Origin: Rhodanobacter thiooxydans LCS2
GTDB taxonomy: Bacteria > Pseudomonadota > Gammaproteobacteria > Xanthomonadales > Rhodanobacteraceae
Direction: 5' to 3'
NCBI RefSeq assembly: GCF_000264375.1
Contig: NZ_AJXW01000020.1
Coordinates: 90,104 to 154,103, forward strand
Length of the DNA stretch: 64,000 nt
A model generated the notes under the pieces. It was not told the DNA's origin. It saw nothing but the letters and a program-made list of their open reading frames with translations, and did not search any database. This document shows, one piece after another, positions 63,980-64,000 of this stretch (position 1 is the first letter of the stretch; each line of letters begins with the position of its first letter). The position numbers and the translations under genes are program-made.

Positions 63980-64000
63980 GCCGTCATTCCGGCGAAAGCC
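63980..64000. repeat. Left half of a probable intergenic repeat cut by the window edge
   Basis: The last bases read CCGTCATTCCGGCGAAAGCC. This resembles the left arm of palindromes seen in xanthomonad genomes, in which a complementary GGAATGACGG arm normally follows. The right arm would lie outside the window. The preceding 48 nt after cutC show nothing else. Confidence 0.4.

Overview
The window is 64 kb of high-G+C chromosomal DNA from a gammaproteobacterium of the order Xanthomonadales. The protein sequences and gene orders (kdsA-eno-ftsB-ispD-ispF, surE-pcm-yqaA-nlpD, tig-clpP-clpX-lon-hupB, rpoE-rseA-degP-lepA-lepB-rnc-era-recO) fit the Rhodanobacter/Dyella/Luteibacter group (Rhodanobacteraceae) best. 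The genus is an inference from gene order and sequence style, not from a search. I see no integrase, transposase, prophage, CRISPR array, toxin or defence gene. The region is almost entirely core genome.

Layout. 1-6.4 kb: 3' end of kdsA, then eno, ftsB, ispD, ispF, mgtE and truD, with an unknown anchored protein convergent to truD. 6.4-11.7 kb: Smr-domain protein, surE-pcm-yqaA-nlpD, a reverse pair (Mth938-like, yhbY), then rlmE-ftsH. 13.9-14.9 kb: six tRNAs. 14.9-23.8 kb: proteostasis block tig, clpP, clpX, lon, hupB, tRNA-Val, tRNA-Asp, ppiD. 23.9-28.1 kb: mltD-gloB (reverse), methyltransferase-rnhA-dnaQ (forward). 28.2-33.7 kb: tRNA-Ser, a PP2C phosphatase, divergent ppsA/ppsR, a DUF1249 gene and a reverse tRNA Ala-Glu-Asp operon. 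33.9-41 kb: CPA2 antiporter, FKBP isomerase, ugd-slyX, DUF2058, and a multifunctional beta-oxidation enzyme (reverse). 41.2-53.3 kb: a small unknown gene with a GGDEF-EAL protein, the sigma-E operon, lepA, lepB, DUF4845-rnc-era-recO. 53.4-64 kb: receiver/HPt protein, YdbH-YdbL pair, rlmD, CYTH-nagZ-hpt-mtnP, cspA, a Tat-exported asparaginase-like enzyme and cutC.

The genes form several functional sets. One is quality control in the cytoplasm (Tig, ClpXP, Lon, FtsH) and envelope (RpoE/RseA/DegP, PpiD, FKBP, MltD, NlpD, YdbH). Another is RNA maturation and ribosome assembly (RlmE, YhbY, Rnc, Era, RlmD, TruD, LepA). A third is methylthioadenosine/purine salvage (MtnP-like plus Hpt). A fourth is PEP synthesis and its control (PpsA/PpsR).

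The least ordinary content lies between the genes. At least five families of imperfect palindromes, each seen in one or more copies, sit at gene ends, and three genes (mgtE, recO and the receiver/HPt gene) take their stop codon from a palindrome arm. Other points of note are a sigma-E-like promoter placed to autoregulate rpoE, a 14-bp hairpin between clpP and clpX, TTG starts for ppsA, rpoE and rnc, an apparently non-catalytic NlpD with no rpoS after it, and a YdbH-YdbL pair with no YnbE gene between them. I do not see a convincing new biological system. The best leads are the repeat families, the YdbH/YdbL arrangement and the small gene paired with the GGDEF-EAL protein.
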